A stretch of 64,000 nt of DNA, from assembly GCA_001602435.1 (NCBI GenBank), contig CP012156.1, positions 2,252,001 to 2,316,000 on the forward strand. Direction: 5' to 3'. Below, one piece after another: positions 36,867-46,298 of the stretch. The position numbers and the translations under genes are program-made. The notes under the pieces were generated by a model that worked only from the letters and a program-made list of their open reading frames with translations, made no database searches and was not told where the DNA came from. Within the stretch, counting starts at the first letter, position 1. Every line of letters begins with the position of its first letter. The stretch comes from Hyphomonadaceae bacterium UKL13-1. Its GTDB lineage: Bacteria; Pseudomonadota; Alphaproteobacteria; Caulobacterales; Aquidulcibacteraceae.

Positions 36867-37341
36867 GACCGATCCATCGCTCTCCATCTGGGACTTTGCG
36901 CTTGCCTTCTATGGCCAACACGGCGTGGAAGCCGATTGTCTGGCCGCGCAGGACCGTTACGGGCTGGACGTGACTTTTCTGATCTTTGCCCTGTATCGGG
37001 CCCGCCTTGGCCAAGGGTTCGAGGCAACGGACACCCAGCGCTTGGCCCAAAAGCTGACCCGCCAATTGGTGACGCCCTTGCGCCAACGCCGACGCGCGTT
37101 AAAGGCGGAGCCGCAAACCGAAGCCCCCGCCTTAATTGCCGCAACCCGCGCACAACTTCTGGCCGCTGAATTAGCTTCGGAACAAACCATTTTGCAGATT
37201 TTACATTTAAGCGAAATTAAGGGGCAGCCTCTAAGTGGCTATGACGGCCTGATCCAATGCGTCCGCGCCGCCCATGTCCCTCTTGACGCGGCGTTAGACG
37301 CACTGTTGAAGCGCCTCGCCCATGCTGGGCAATCGGTTTGA
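36850..37341 (+). CDS. TIGR02444 family protein (DUF2390)
   Basis: A 163-residue soluble helical protein with the family pattern LSIWDFALAFYGQHGVEADC near the start and LAAELASEQTILQIL in the C-terminal half. Function is unknown. It overlaps the end of ubiX by 17 bases in another frame, which argues for co-translation. GGGGGAAG precedes the ATG. Confidence 0.8.
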   Translation: MSGPSKTDPSLSIWDFALAFYGQHGVEADCLAAQDRYGLDVTFLIFALYRARLGQGFEATDTQRLAQKLTRQLVTPLRQRRRALKAEPQTEAPALIAATRAQLLAAELASEQTILQILHLSEIKGQPLSGYDGLIQCVRAAHVPLDAALDALLKRLAHAGQSV

Positions 37342-37375
37342 CGACTCATGTACGCGCTCAGAATGAGGAAGCCTA

Positions 37376-37606
37376 ATGGCAAGCGACTGGACTTCACCTT
37401 CCGAAGATGCCGATGCAGAACGCTTCGAGGCCAAGATTCATGCCCTGCGTCAGGAACACCGTGCGCTGGACGGCGCCATTCAAGCGCTGCAAGAGAGCGC
37501 GCCTTACGACCAGATTGGCATCATGCGCCTAAAACGCCGCAAACTGGCACTAAAAGACGAAATCGCCCATTGGGAAGACCAATTGACGCCAGATATCATT
37601 GCTTGA
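37376..37606 (+). CDS. DUF465 family protein, second copy
   Basis: A 76-residue helical protein with the DUF465 pattern (FEAKIHALRQEHRALDGAIQ, then MRLKRRKLALKDEIAHWEDQ) and a short acidic N-terminal extension that the 36.1-kb copy lacks. GAGGAAG lies just before the ATG. Together with ubiX and the TIGR02444 gene it makes a block flanked by two DUF465 genes. Confidence 0.85.
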   Translation: MASDWTSPSEDADAERFEAKIHALRQEHRALDGAIQALQESAPYDQIGIMRLKRRKLALKDEIAHWEDQLTPDIIA

Positions 37607-37618
37607 GACAGCAAGACG

Positions 37619-38776
37619 TCAGTTGATCGAAAAGACGACCGCAATATCCAAGTCTTTTCGACACTGCTCTAAGGTTCCTGGCTGAACCTCATAGCGCCAT
37701 GTATTCAAAGCTTTTAACACTTGCCTCGAGAAGTCTTGCTCTGGAACAACGCCAAGAATGCGCGGGTTCTCAATCCGCCCGTCGGCTTTAATGTCGACTC
37801 GCGCAAAAACACCGCCGATGTGAATCCAATTCTTTGAAGCGGCAAGTGCCCGGATCGCGTCACCCTCGATGCGACGGGGCGCTGGCTGGTCTGCACATTC
37901 GGGCTTTCTGTCATAAATCAGCTTTTCTTCGTCATCGGTGAGATAGCGCGGCGAGCGCCGATCGTTCCGCAAGCGACTACCCGTCTGATTATCGCGGGCG
38001 CCAGCGCTGCGGGCGACAGAGTCCATCACAAGACCCCAAGCTTGTAGTTTACCCCAATCAGCATCATCGGGCCGACGCATTTTCCCATAGGCAAGCTGAG
38101 CATCCAATACATCAGATTGGGCATCGAGCGGTTCACCCAATCGCATACGCGAAATGCCCTTGACCAACAGCGCCATCGGCCGCCTGCGCGTATCACTGGG
38201 ATTAATACGCTCCAGTTCGCTAAGGCTGATGGCGGCGGCCTCATTGGCCTGCGCCGATTTATTGTTCAAAACCAGTGCGTAGGAGACGGCAATTAGGGCA
38301 TCGACGATCAGGATATCGCCCCAACTGCCTTGAACTGCCTTAGCGGCCCGGACCAACTCCTCTGACTTCTTGGGCTGATCCTCTGCGCTGGCAGCGAAAA
38401 AATCATTATAGGCCAGCAAGAAGGCCGCTTCCTCAGGCCGATAGGCTTGCTGGGCCACGGGGGCGAGGGTGATCGCCCGCTGAGCAGGCTCTATGCCTTT
38501 CGCGGGCTGATTGTTCAAAGCTGCGGTCCAAGCCGCATTATAGGCCAAGCCCGCGGTGTTAGGATTGCTGGCACCCCATTTCACTTCGGCTGCTTGCCAA
38601 GCATCATGGGCAAAGCTGGTCGCTTCCACCAGTTTTCCGGCCTTAATGGCTGCCTCATAAGCCCGATATGCGGCAATCGGGTCTGCATTTGGCGCAGGGG
38701 CCGCAGGATCAGCCCAAACCGGCGCGCAGGCCAAACTCGTCAAAGCCATTCCCAAAAGTATTGCCTTAAACCGCAT
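37619..38776 (-). CDS. Exported TPR-like protein with TonB C-terminal domain, copy 1
   Basis: A 385-residue protein with a signal peptide (cut near VWA-DP), a helical TPR-like region (about 30-240, with YRAYEAAIKAGKLVEATSFA and a repeated NPNTAGLAYNAAW) and a C-terminal TonB_C-like domain (about 300-385, containing ADGRIENPRILGVVPEQDFS and LKALNTWRYEV). It lacks the N-terminal membrane helix of true TonB, so it is periplasmic. It is a tandem duplicate of the next gene upstream. A cell-envelope role is inference. Confidence 0.8.
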   Translation of the reverse strand: MRFKAILLGMALTSLACAPVWADPAAPAPNADPIAAYRAYEAAIKAGKLVEATSFAHDAWQAAEVKWGASNPNTAGLAYNAAWTAALNNQPAKGIEPAQRAITLAPVAQQAYRPEEAAFLLAYNDFFAASAEDQPKKSEELVRAAKAVQGSWGDILIVDALIAVSYALVLNNKSAQANEAAAISLSELERINPSDTRRRPMALLVKGISRMRLGEPLDAQSDVLDAQLAYGKMRRPDDADWGKLQAWGLVMDSVARSAGARDNQTGSRLRNDRRSPRYLTDDEEKLIYDRKPECADQPAPRRIEGDAIRALAASKNWIHIGGVFARVDIKADGRIENPRILGVVPEQDFSRQVLKALNTWRYEVQPGTLEQCRKDLDIAVVFSIN

Positions 38777-38812
38777 CTAAAATTCTCCTCGCCCACTCAG
38801 GGCTTAGCCGCC

Positions 38813-39979
38813 TCAATACATCGTGAAAACAACGGTGATGTTGTAATCCTTTAGGCACGTCGCCGGCACATTGGCTGGGAGATCGAATTGCCACGTTGAA
38901 ATCCCTTTGAGGGCCGCTTCGGCATAAGAAGAATCGGGCACGGCACCGATGACGCGTGGACTGGTGACCCGGCCATCGGGCGCGAGGTCGGTCAGAACCT
39001 GCACGCCGCCTAAGTTCACCGTAAAATAGCCAACCTGCATCGGCTCAATGTCGCGTCCAACCCGTTTGCGCTTAAACTTTGTGAAGTCTGCACATTCTGG
39101 CTTTGGGGTCATGACTTTAGCGAGTTCTTCTTGAGTCATATCGCGGGGTTGAAAGCGGCTCCATTTGATCCGGCTTGCAGAACCGCCATTTGACGAGTTG
39201 GTAGCCTGAATCAAGCCATTCACCACCATTTGCCAAGCACTCAAGGCACCCCATGTCGGATCATCGGGGCGACGCATCGGCCCATAAGTGACCCGCGCCT
39301 TCAAGATATCCTCATAAGCTACCAAAAGCTTGTTTTGATCAGACAATTTAGTGACGGCTCGCGCCAAATTGACGAGCGCTAAACGGTCAACATCCACCGG
39401 ATTTAAGCGCTGCACTTCTGCCGAGCTACGTTCAGCCAGTTTCGCCCCGAGGCTAGATTTGCCGCTTACGGAAAAGTGGATCGACGCCCGCAGCAGAGCG
39501 TCGGCAACCAGCATGTCCCCCCACGACCCTTCAACAGCTTTGGCAGCGAGATCGATCGCTTGGGCTTTCTTAGGCAACTGGTTTGTCGTTGCTGCCTCAA
39601 ATTCGGCATTGGCCAACAAGAATTGCGCTTCAGAGGCTTTATAGGCCTTGGCCCCCACCTCAGCGAGTTCGACGGCGCGTTTGGCCGCGTCCATGCCTTC
39701 AGGAGCCTTACCGATGAGGGCCAGCGACCAAGCCGCATTAAAGGCCAAGCCAGCGGTATTGGGATTGGTGGGGCCCCAAGTAGCCTCAGCGCGCTTCCAC
39801 GCTTCTTTTGCGTGAACAGCGGCATCGGGAAGCTTACCCTCCGCCACGGCCTGATCATAGGCGCGGTAGGCCACCATGGGATCATTTGCTGCGGCAGGCG
39901 TTGAATCCGCAAAAGCGGGCCCGACACTTAAAGCCAAGCAGGTGAGACTGACAGCGAATGTCCGAAATCGCGAAACCAT
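38813..39979 (-). CDS. Exported TPR-like protein with TonB C-terminal domain, copy 2
   Basis: A 388-residue paralogue of the downstream copy, with the same signal peptide (cut near AFA-DS), helical region and TonB_C domain (PDGRVTSPRVIGAVPDSSYA, WQFDL). NPNTAGLAFNAAW, the GSWGDMLVADAL block and MRRPDDPTWGAL are shared, which shows a tandem duplication. The 36-base gap between the two suggests one transcript. About 100 bases upstream to the next gene (fmt) hold no clear signal. Confidence 0.8.
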   Translation of the reverse strand: MVSRFRTFAVSLTCLALSVGPAFADSTPAAANDPMVAYRAYDQAVAEGKLPDAAVHAKEAWKRAEATWGPTNPNTAGLAFNAAWSLALIGKAPEGMDAAKRAVELAEVGAKAYKASEAQFLLANAEFEAATTNQLPKKAQAIDLAAKAVEGSWGDMLVADALLRASIHFSVSGKSSLGAKLAERSSAEVQRLNPVDVDRLALVNLARAVTKLSDQNKLLVAYEDILKARVTYGPMRRPDDPTWGALSAWQMVVNGLIQATNSSNGGSASRIKWSRFQPRDMTQEELAKVMTPKPECADFTKFKRKRVGRDIEPMQVGYFTVNLGGVQVLTDLAPDGRVTSPRVIGAVPDSSYAEAALKGISTWQFDLPANVPATCLKDYNITVVFTMY

Positions 39980-40082
39980 GGCAACACTCCAAAAACTGAC
40001 TCAAAACAGCCGTAGCCGGCTAAAATATTCTGCAGCTTAAGTGCGATTTTTTGGCCCTGCAACCTGTTTTTGTGTCGTTGCC

Positions 40083-41018
40083 TTAGGAGAAAACATGACC
40101 GGTGGAAATGGGGTTTCCACGCAAGAAATCAGGCGCATCCAACGCCCCTTTGCCTTCACGCTGGACTTTCAAAAGGCGCAAAGCCCCGTGTCCGCAGGCG
40201 ATTAACAGGCGATCATCCAGCGCGGTTCCAGGTGCCCCCTCACCTATTTCAGCTTGGCACAAAAGGATCTTGGCGCGGGCACCATCGGGCAACTGGCACC
40301 AAGCGCCTGGAAAGGGCGCGAAAGCACGAATGGCGCGGTCGAGGATTTCGGCAGGCTTTGTCCAATCAATCTTGGTCTCTGCCCGATCGATCTTGGCGGC
40401 ATAGGTGATGCCGTCCTCGGCTTGCGGGACACATGGCAAAGTGCCAGCCGCAAGCTGCGGTAAAGCCTCCACCATCAGGGCTGCGCCGAGACTGGCCAGG
40501 CGGTCGTGCAGGGTGCCTGTGGTGTCCCCCGATGAAATCGGCGTGCGAGCGGTGGCATAGACGCCGCCCGTATCCAGACCGATCTCCATCGCCATGACTT
40601 GCACGCCAGTCTCAACGTCACCGGCCTCAATGGCGCGTTGCATGGGTGCCGCCCCCCGCCAGCGCGGCAGAAGCGAGCCATGCAGATTGAAGCAGCCCAG
40701 ACGGGTTGCGTCTAAAACCGCTTTCGGCAGGATCAGACCATAGGCAACCACGATGGCGGCATCAGCGTTCAGGGCGGCAAACTCGGCTTGTGCCTCGGCG
40801 CCCTTCAGGCTCGCAGGCGTGCGCACCTCAATCCCCTGCGCCTCTGCCCACGCATGCACGGCCGTTGGCCGCAGCGCTTTCCCGCGTCCAGCTGGCTTGG
40901 GCGGTTGGGAATAGACGCAGACGACGTCATGGCCAGCCTCAACCAAGGCAGCCAAGGTCGGCACCGCAAAATCGGGTGAGCCCATAAAGATCAGGCGAAG
41001 GGAGGAAGGGGAGTTCAC
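40083..41018 (-). CDS. fmt: Methionyl-tRNA formyltransferase
   Basis: A 311-residue enzyme that formylates initiator Met-tRNA with 10-formyl-THF. It shows the N-terminal Rossmann domain (RLIFMGSPDFAVPTL), the catalytic SLLPRWRGAAP region (about 112-122) and a C-terminal OB-like domain. The start is GTG with AGG six bases upstream. It lies seven bases downstream of def, the usual def-fmt operon. Confidence 0.96.
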   Translation of the reverse strand: MNSPSSLRLIFMGSPDFAVPTLAALVEAGHDVVCVYSQPPKPAGRGKALRPTAVHAWAEAQGIEVRTPASLKGAEAQAEFAALNADAAIVVAYGLILPKAVLDATRLGCFNLHGSLLPRWRGAAPMQRAIEAGDVETGVQVMAMEIGLDTGGVYATARTPISSGDTTGTLHDRLASLGAALMVEALPQLAAGTLPCVPQAEDGITYAAKIDRAETKIDWTKPAEILDRAIRAFAPFPGAWCQLPDGARAKILLCQAEIGEGAPGTALDDRLLIACGHGALRLLKVQREGKGALDAPDFLRGNPISTGHVFS

Positions 41019-41025
41019 GTTGGGC

Positions 41026-41547
41026 CTACGCAGCCCGCTTGATCTTCTTCACTTTAGCCAAAGCGCGATCGCGGCGCAGGCGCGAGAGATGGTCGATGAA
41101 CAAAATGCCTTCCAAATGGTCCATCTCATGCTGGATACAGGTCGCAAACATGCCCTCTGCATCTTCTTCCACCAGCTCATTGTCACGGTTGAGGTAGCGC
41201 AAGCGCACTTTGGCTGGCCGCTCCACATCGTCATAATATTCAGGGACCGACAAGCAGCCTTCTTCATAAGGGGCCGTCTCGTCACTGTGCCAAATAATCT
41301 CAGGGTTGACGAAAAAGCGCGGTGCCCGATGGTCTGGCGCTTCGGCCCCGCCCCATTCAAGGTCCATCACAATCACGCGCACAGGCTCACCAATTTGAAC
41401 AGCGGCCAAACCAATGCCTTTGGCCTCATACATGCTGTCGAGCATGTCATCCATCAAAGCGCGGATCGCATCATCCACAACGGTAACCGGCGTGGAGATT
41501 TGTTTCAGAATAGGGTTCGGAACAGTGAGAATGGGGCGTGCGGTCAT
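41026..41547 (-). CDS. def: Peptide deformylase
   Basis: A 173-residue metalloenzyme that removes N-formyl groups from new proteins. The three signatures are present: [10 protein letters not shown] (44-53), EGCLSVPE (96-103, with metal ligand C98) and [11 protein letters not shown] (139-149, with H140, E141 and H144). The ATG was set here because the family begins just before [10 protein letters not shown]. The frame continues upstream into intergenic repeat sequence, which is not coding. Confidence 0.96.
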   Translation of the reverse strand: MTARPILTVPNPILKQISTPVTVVDDAIRALMDDMLDSMYEAKGIGLAAVQIGEPVRVIVMDLEWGGAEAPDHRAPRFFVNPEIIWHSDETAPYEEGCLSVPEYYDDVERPAKVRLRYLNRDNELVEEDAEGMFATCIQHEMDHLEGILFIDHLSRLRRDRALAKVKKIKRAA

Positions 41548-41748
41548 GTCGCTTAGGTATGAGCGGACAGCCAAAAGGTCAAGTAAACGCAATGCGAGGA
41601 GAGTTCTTGCCGTTTTGGAAAAACCACATGAGCGGCGAGCGGCACCCGTCACCGTGTCAAGTTGCGCACCTTGTGGTGCACGCCCCCTCTTCCCCGCTCG
41701 CGGGGTTTCGGCGCATGTGCCGATGTGCCTCGAAGGGACTGAAGGGGA

Positions 41749-41852
41749 ACGCGCAGCACGAGCTGTGCATCGGTACGCGTTGACAGGCGCAGCTCGTGCT
41801 ACGCGGTCCTTTTGGTGATCCTTCTGTCTCACCAAAATCGGTCTAGATGGAA
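41749..41852. repeat. Composite double-hairpin element, copy B (shortened)
   Basis: Module 1 (GCGCAGCACGAGCTGTGC region) and module 2 (GCGCAGCTCGTGCTACGC region) are reverse complements of each other, as in the other copies, but with a different sequence inside the arms. A shortened tail follows (CCTTTTGGTGATCCTTCTG and CACCAAAATCGGTCTAGATGG), matching the copy A tail. A related half-module lies at about 41657-41682. Confidence 0.7.
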
Positions 41853-41884
41853 ACACCCCTTCAGTCTCCCAGCGTGACGCACAA

Positions 41885-41930
41885 GCGCTCTCCCCTCTCC
41901 CAGCGGGAGAGGGGCGGGGGTGAGGGCTTA
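41885..41930. repeat. REP-like GGGAGAGGGG hairpin, left
   Basis: CTCCCCTCTCCC-AGC-GGGAGAGGGG forms a strong hairpin with GGGGGTGAGGG to one side. The equivalent REP unit in inverted orientation lies at 56154-56200, and the same motif borders both copies of the large inverted repeat. Confidence 0.7.
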
Positions 41931-42000
41931 CACTGGCAATAATTTAGTTATTCCGGCCTAATCTAAGCCCCTAAGCAAAATAAGCTTTTGCCTCCGTCAG

Positions 42001-42550
42001 CCCTCACCCCCGACCCGTCGACCTACAGGTCGACCCCAAAGGGCGAGGGGGAGCGCATAAAACAAAACTTATCCCCACTCTCAAAACCTCAGATATTTTA
42101 TACCCATCACCAACGAGAGGGCGTTGTTGCTGCAGCGGCGACACCGGTTGGGGATGGTAAGCGGGATTAATCGAGGTTGAAGTGGCGACCACGTGTTTCA
42201 TTGGGATTAGCTGTCCTGATGCCCGGTGTGCTTGAGCCCGACTGCCGTGTGAAGCCCTTGGTCAAGAACTTAGGCGATGCCTTTGAGAAGCCTTGGGGAA
42301 GCCTTATGTATTTTTGGAAGCGCAAGCTTCTAGGATGAGGCCTTTACGAACTAGGCGGGGGAAATTTGAACCACCCGTGGCGTCATGAACCACCTAAGCA
42401 CACAGAACTTTTCAGCCGGGGCGCACGGTTTGCGTCGTATTCCGGGCCAGTCCGTTAATCTGGCCCACCTCATTTGGCGCACACCACGCGCCCCGGCCCC
42501 TCACTCAGCCGCACCCTCGGTGGTTTTCCACGCGGGGCTATGGGTGTTGG
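42001..42550. repeat. Large inverted repeat flanking the dnaA block, left copy
   Basis: This 550-base intergenic sequence recurs as its reverse complement at 55550-56080 with scattered mismatches and one small indel (near 42016-42040, where this copy has extra GTCGACC/GGTCGAC). It starts with a REP-type motif and contains a GGGCCAG/CTGGCCC hairpin near 42445-42475. Small reading frames that read as [12 protein letters not shown] peptides are products of the REP sequence and are not called as genes. Confidence 0.9.
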
Positions 42551-42558
42551 TGGCGGAG

Positions 42559-42623
42559 GAGCGCGCAACAAAAGTTGCGCTTGTCGCCGCGTGTAGAGGC
42601 GCACCTCGTGGTGCGCGATCCCA
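42559..42623. repeat. Double-hairpin module, copy C
   Basis: Module 1 (GCGCGCAACAAAAGTTGCGC, 42561-42580) is identical to copy A module 1, and module 2 (GCGCACCTCGTGGTGCGCG) is a variant. It sits immediately after the left large repeat and has no tail. Confidence 0.7.
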
Positions 42624-42669
42624 TCTTCAGTCCCTTCGCGGCCACATCGGCGCGTGAGCGATGAGCGTC

Positions 42670-43998
42670 CTAATCCACCGCGTGCAACGCCGCGCCAATC
42701 GTGTCGACCAAGCGGTCAATATGGCTCTCTTCGATGATCAGAGGCGGTGACAAGGCGATAATGTCCCCCGTAACGCGGATCAGCGCACCCGCCTCATAGG
42801 CTTTGAGGAAAACATCATAGCCGCGCGCGCCCACGACGCCGTTACGCGGTGCCAGTTCGATCCCGCCAATCAAGCCCAGATTACGGATATCAATGACATG
42901 GGGTGCGCCTTTGAGTTCATGCAAACGCTTTTGCCAATAGGGCGCGATATCTGCCGCGCGCGTCATCAGGCCTTCGCGCTCCATAATGTCCATCGTGGCA
43001 AGCCCTGCCGCACAGGCGGCTGGATGGCCCGAACAGGTGTAGCCATGGAAGAGCTCGATCAAATTCTCAGGCCCCGTCATATAGGCATCGTGCACTTCGC
43101 GGCGAGCAAATACCGCCCCCATCGGCAATGCGCCATTATTGATACCCTTGGCGGTACAGATCAGGTCAGGACGCACACCCAAGGCCTGGGTGGCAAACGC
43201 CTTTCCCAAGCGCCCATAGCCCGTAATGACTTCATCAAAGATCAGAAGGCAGCCGACCCGGTCACAGGCGGCGCGCAATTCTTCGAGATAACCCACAGGC
43301 GGGATCAACACGCCGGAGGAGCCTGCAACAGGCTCTACAATCACGGCAGCAATCGTCTCCGGGCCGTGCAATGCCGCAATCCGGTCCAATTCCTTGGCCA
43401 GATGCGCGCCTTGGGGCGGCTGGCCTTGGGCAAAGACGTTTTCGGGCAAGCCATGTGTATGGGGCAGATGGTCAACACCTGGCAGGCCCGGACCAAAGAC
43501 GCGGCGATTGGTGACAATGCCGCCCACCGAAATGCCGCCGAAATTCGTCCCATGATATCCGCGCTCGCGCCCGATCAAGCGAGTCCGGCGGTGGTCACCC
43601 CGCGCATAATGATAGCCCAGGGCAATCTTCAGCGCCGTCTCGACACTTTCAGAGCCCGAATTGGTGAAAAAGACGCGGTCAAACCCATCCGGCGCAATGG
43701 AGGCCAAACGTTCGGCAAATTCAAAGGCGATTGGATGGCCCATTTGGAAAGTCGGCGCATAGTCCAAGGTTGCCATCTGGCGGGCCACCGCATCGACAAT
43801 TTCTTGCCGACCATGGCCAGCATTGACCGTCCACAGACCCGCTGTGCCATCGAGGATCTCGCGGTCATCATGACTTCGATAAAACATGCCAGAGGCAGAC
43901 ACCAAGAGGCGCGGCCCCGCTTTAAAGCGGCGGTTGGCCGTAAAAGGCATCCAGAAGGCATCGGTAGCGGGGGCGTTGGACGGCGCGGAATTTGTCAT
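42670..43998 (-). CDS. Class III aminotransferase (omega-amino acid:pyruvate type)
   Basis: A 442-residue PLP-dependent fold-I aminotransferase. TNSGSESVETALKIA (about 111-125) binds the cofactor phosphate, IFDEVITGYGRLG (about 254-266) holds the Asp that contacts the pyridine nitrogen, and TAKGINNG contains the Schiff-base lysine. The overall pattern (beginning FWMPFTANRRFK) is that of beta-alanine/omega-amino acid:pyruvate transaminases. The exact amine donor is unknown. It lies inside the inverted-repeat-bounded block and is separated from ubiB by about 70 bases. Confidence 0.9.
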   Translation of the reverse strand: MTNSAPSNAPATDAFWMPFTANRRFKAGPRLLVSASGMFYRSHDDREILDGTAGLWTVNAGHGRQEIVDAVARQMATLDYAPTFQMGHPIAFEFAERLASIAPDGFDRVFFTNSGSESVETALKIALGYHYARGDHRRTRLIGRERGYHGTNFGGISVGGIVTNRRVFGPGLPGVDHLPHTHGLPENVFAQGQPPQGAHLAKELDRIAALHGPETIAAVIVEPVAGSSGVLIPPVGYLEELRAACDRVGCLLIFDEVITGYGRLGKAFATQALGVRPDLICTAKGINNGALPMGAVFARREVHDAYMTGPENLIELFHGYTCSGHPAACAAGLATMDIMEREGLMTRAADIAPYWQKRLHELKGAPHVIDIRNLGLIGGIELAPRNGVVGARGYDVFLKAYEAGALIRVTGDIIALSPPLIIEESHIDRLVDTIGAALHAVD

Positions 43999-44067
43999 AA
44001 CAAAATGCTAAACCGCGCGCGCGGATCAATCAAGCCTGAAACAGGGCCTGATTTACGGCCTTACCAC

Positions 44068-45489
44068 CTACCGCTTGCCTTGCTCTGCCCGTTCCACCAG
44101 CTTTTCAATGCGGGCGACCAATTGAGGCAGCTTGCGCGCGGTGGCGAGGGCATTGGAGACGTCAGTGAACATTTGGCGGGTGACGCCTTCTGGGCCCAAT
44201 TCGGTCTGCATGAAGCGCTCCACCACCGGACGGGAGGCTTCCCAAATGTCATGATCGGGGTCGATGTTGCGAGCAACGCCTTCGACTTGCACCATGGTCT
44301 TCTGCAACAGCACCAGTTCAGGCCGCATATGCATGCCAAATTGCTCGGTCACGTCGAACAATTGCGTCAGCACACGGCCCATGGAGACTTCGCGCGCTGG
44401 CCGGCCCCAAATCGGCTCTCCGACCGAGCGCAGGGCATGGGCGAATTCGCCTTCATCATGATCGGCGGACACATAGCCTGCTTCAATATGGACGGCGGCA
44501 GCACGGCGATAATCGCGACGGAGGAAAGCAAAAAGGATTTCAGCCAGATAACGGCGTTCGGCCATGCCGATCCGGCCCATAATGCCAAAATCGACCGCCC
44601 AGAGCGCCCCGTCCGTACCCAAAATGAGGTTGCCCTCATGCATGTCGGCATGGAACACGCCATGGTCCAAGGCAGCCGCCAGAAAGCCACAGGTGACCGC
44701 ATTGGCAAGCTTCGCCCGGTCCGCGCCGTCCAAAGCACCGGGCTTGGTCAAAGGCGTGCCCTCAACCCACGAAGTGGTCAGCACACGTCGTGCTGTGCGC
44801 TCCCAGTCGATACTGGGCACTTTCAAATAGCCGTCTGCGGCAACGATCTCGCCAAAGGCATCGCCAGCCCCTGCCTCACGGCGCAGGTCGAGCTCCTTTT
44901 CGAGCGCGGTGCGAATGGTGGCCACAAAGGCGACCGGTTCAAGGCGGCGGGATTTGGGCACAAGGACTTGCACAAACTTGGCGGCAAGCGCCATGGCTTT
45001 GCCCTCAGCCGCGATTTCCTTCTCAATGCCGGGCCGCAACAGCTTGACCGCGACTTTACGACCGTCAGCCAATGTCATCTGGTGGACTTGGGCGACCGAG
45101 GCTGCGGCGATTACGGGACCCAAGTCTGGGAACAGAACTGCGCGCTTCTCGCCAAAGGCGGTATCGAGGCTATGCAGGGCGATGGTCTGCGAAAAAGGCT
45201 CCAGCCGGTCCTTAAGGCGCGACAGACCTTCAGCGGCTTTGTCGCCAACAATATCGGGTCGGGTGGCCAAAAGCTGGCCAAATTTGATCCAAGCAGGGCC
45301 CAGCTTTTCCAAAGCGCTTGCCATGCGTGTTCCGGGATCACCACTAATGTGGCGGGAGCCCAAACGCAGCACACGCCCAACCATGCGGGCAGGCAGGGGC
45401 AGCAAGTCATAATATTCTCGCGGCAGGATCGCGTCATAGCGCCCCAAAGTCCAAGCGGCCCGCATCAACCGCATGAGCGCATCAATCAC
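44068..45489 (-). CDS. ubiB: UbiB family protein (ubiquinone biosynthesis)
   Basis: A 473-residue atypical kinase-like (ABC1/ADCK) protein needed for ubiquinone synthesis. [14 protein letters not shown] (about 70-83) contains the KxGQ motif. [11 protein letters not shown] and [11 protein letters not shown] are the kinase-like ATP-binding and catalytic-loop regions. Two hydrophobic stretches at the C-terminus are weak. Its start overlaps the ubiE stop by four bases (ATGA), giving a ubiE-ubiB unit. Confidence 0.93.
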   Translation of the reverse strand: MIDALMRLMRAAWTLGRYDAILPREYYDLLPLPARMVGRVLRLGSRHISGDPGTRMASALEKLGPAWIKFGQLLATRPDIVGDKAAEGLSRLKDRLEPFSQTIALHSLDTAFGEKRAVLFPDLGPVIAAASVAQVHQMTLADGRKVAVKLLRPGIEKEIAAEGKAMALAAKFVQVLVPKSRRLEPVAFVATIRTALEKELDLRREAGAGDAFGEIVAADGYLKVPSIDWERTARRVLTTSWVEGTPLTKPGALDGADRAKLANAVTCGFLAAALDHGVFHADMHEGNLILGTDGALWAVDFGIMGRIGMAERRYLAEILFAFLRRDYRRAAAVHIEAGYVSADHDEGEFAHALRSVGEPIWGRPAREVSMGRVLTQLFDVTEQFGMHMRPELVLLQKTMVQVEGVARNIDPDHDIWEASRPVVERFMQTELGPEGVTRQMFTDVSNALATARKLPQLVARIEKLVERAEQGKR

Positions 45490-46244
45490 ACCTTCCAGCC
45501 CCCGTGCAAAGCGGTGATGCCGCCGGAGAAATTGGTGTATTCAACGCGCTTAAAGCCAGCCTCGCGGATCATCGCGGCAAAGGTCTCTTGGTCGGGGAAA
45601 CGGCGAATGCTCTCGACCAGATATTGATAGGGCTCCGCATCCCCCGTTACGGCTTTGCCAATCGGTGGGATCGCCTTGAAAGACCAAGCATCATAGAAGG
45701 CTTCCAGCGCGCCGGTGGTGGGCTTAGAGAATTCCAAACAATAGAAACGACCACCTGGCTTCAGCACGCGGTAGGCTTCGCGCAGCGCCTTGGGGATGTC
45801 GGTCACATTGCGAATGCCGTAGGAAATGACATAGCCATCGGCGGAATTGTCGGGGAATGGCAAGGCTTCTGCATCGCCTACCGCCCAGCCAAGCCCGTCC
45901 AAGCCACGCTCGCGCCCTGCCGCAATCATCTCAGCATTGATGTCGACGACGATGATCTCAGACGGCGGACCGCCAGAGCGCGTCCGCGCCGCATCGGCCA
46001 AAGCCTTAAAGCGCCGCGCCAAATCGCCCGTGCCGCCCGCGAGGTCCAAGATGCGTTCACCCGGACGTGGGTTCAATCGCGCCGCTACGGCATCCTTCCA
46101 AGCCCGGTGCATCCCGGCACTCATCAGATCATTCATCAAGTCATAGCGGCTTGCGACGGCGTCAAACACGCCGCGCACGCGAGAGGCCTTCTCATGTGCA
46201 GGCACATCTTGAAAACCGAAGGAAGCAGTCTTGGAGTCAGTCAT
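45486..46244 (-). CDS. ubiE: Demethylubiquinone/menaquinone methyltransferase
   Basis: A protein of about 252 residues, a SAM-dependent C-methyltransferase in ubiquinone biosynthesis. [18 protein letters not shown] region at the start ([20 protein letters not shown]), motif [15 protein letters not shown], and [20 protein letters not shown] are classic UbiE blocks. The start was set at the ATG in front of [10 protein letters not shown] because homologues begin there. An ATG 36 bases earlier is also in frame, and neither has a strong ribosome site. It is divergent from mutM. Confidence 0.93.
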   Translation of the reverse strand: MTDSKTASFGFQDVPAHEKASRVRGVFDAVASRYDLMNDLMSAGMHRAWKDAVAARLNPRPGERILDLAGGTGDLARRFKALADAARTRSGGPPSEIIVVDINAEMIAAGRERGLDGLGWAVGDAEALPFPDNSADGYVISYGIRNVTDIPKALREAYRVLKPGGRFYCLEFSKPTTGALEAFYDAWSFKAIPPIGKAVTGDAEPYQYLVESIRRFPDQETFAAMIREAGFKRVEYTNFSGGITALHGGWKV

Positions 46245-46298
46245 ATTACCGACATAGCGCCTTGCACTCTTGTCCGCCATATCTACTAGTGCGTCATT

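Noticed and set aside
41960..42660. Small frames in the left repeat region
   Set aside because: Their peptides are translations of REP-type sequence and have no independent support. The same holds for the counterparts at 55.9-56.6 kb.
42898..45627. A 909-codon plus-strand frame opposite the aminotransferase and ubiB
   Set aside because: Antisense shadow of two certain genes, with Cys/His/Arg-rich nonsense composition.
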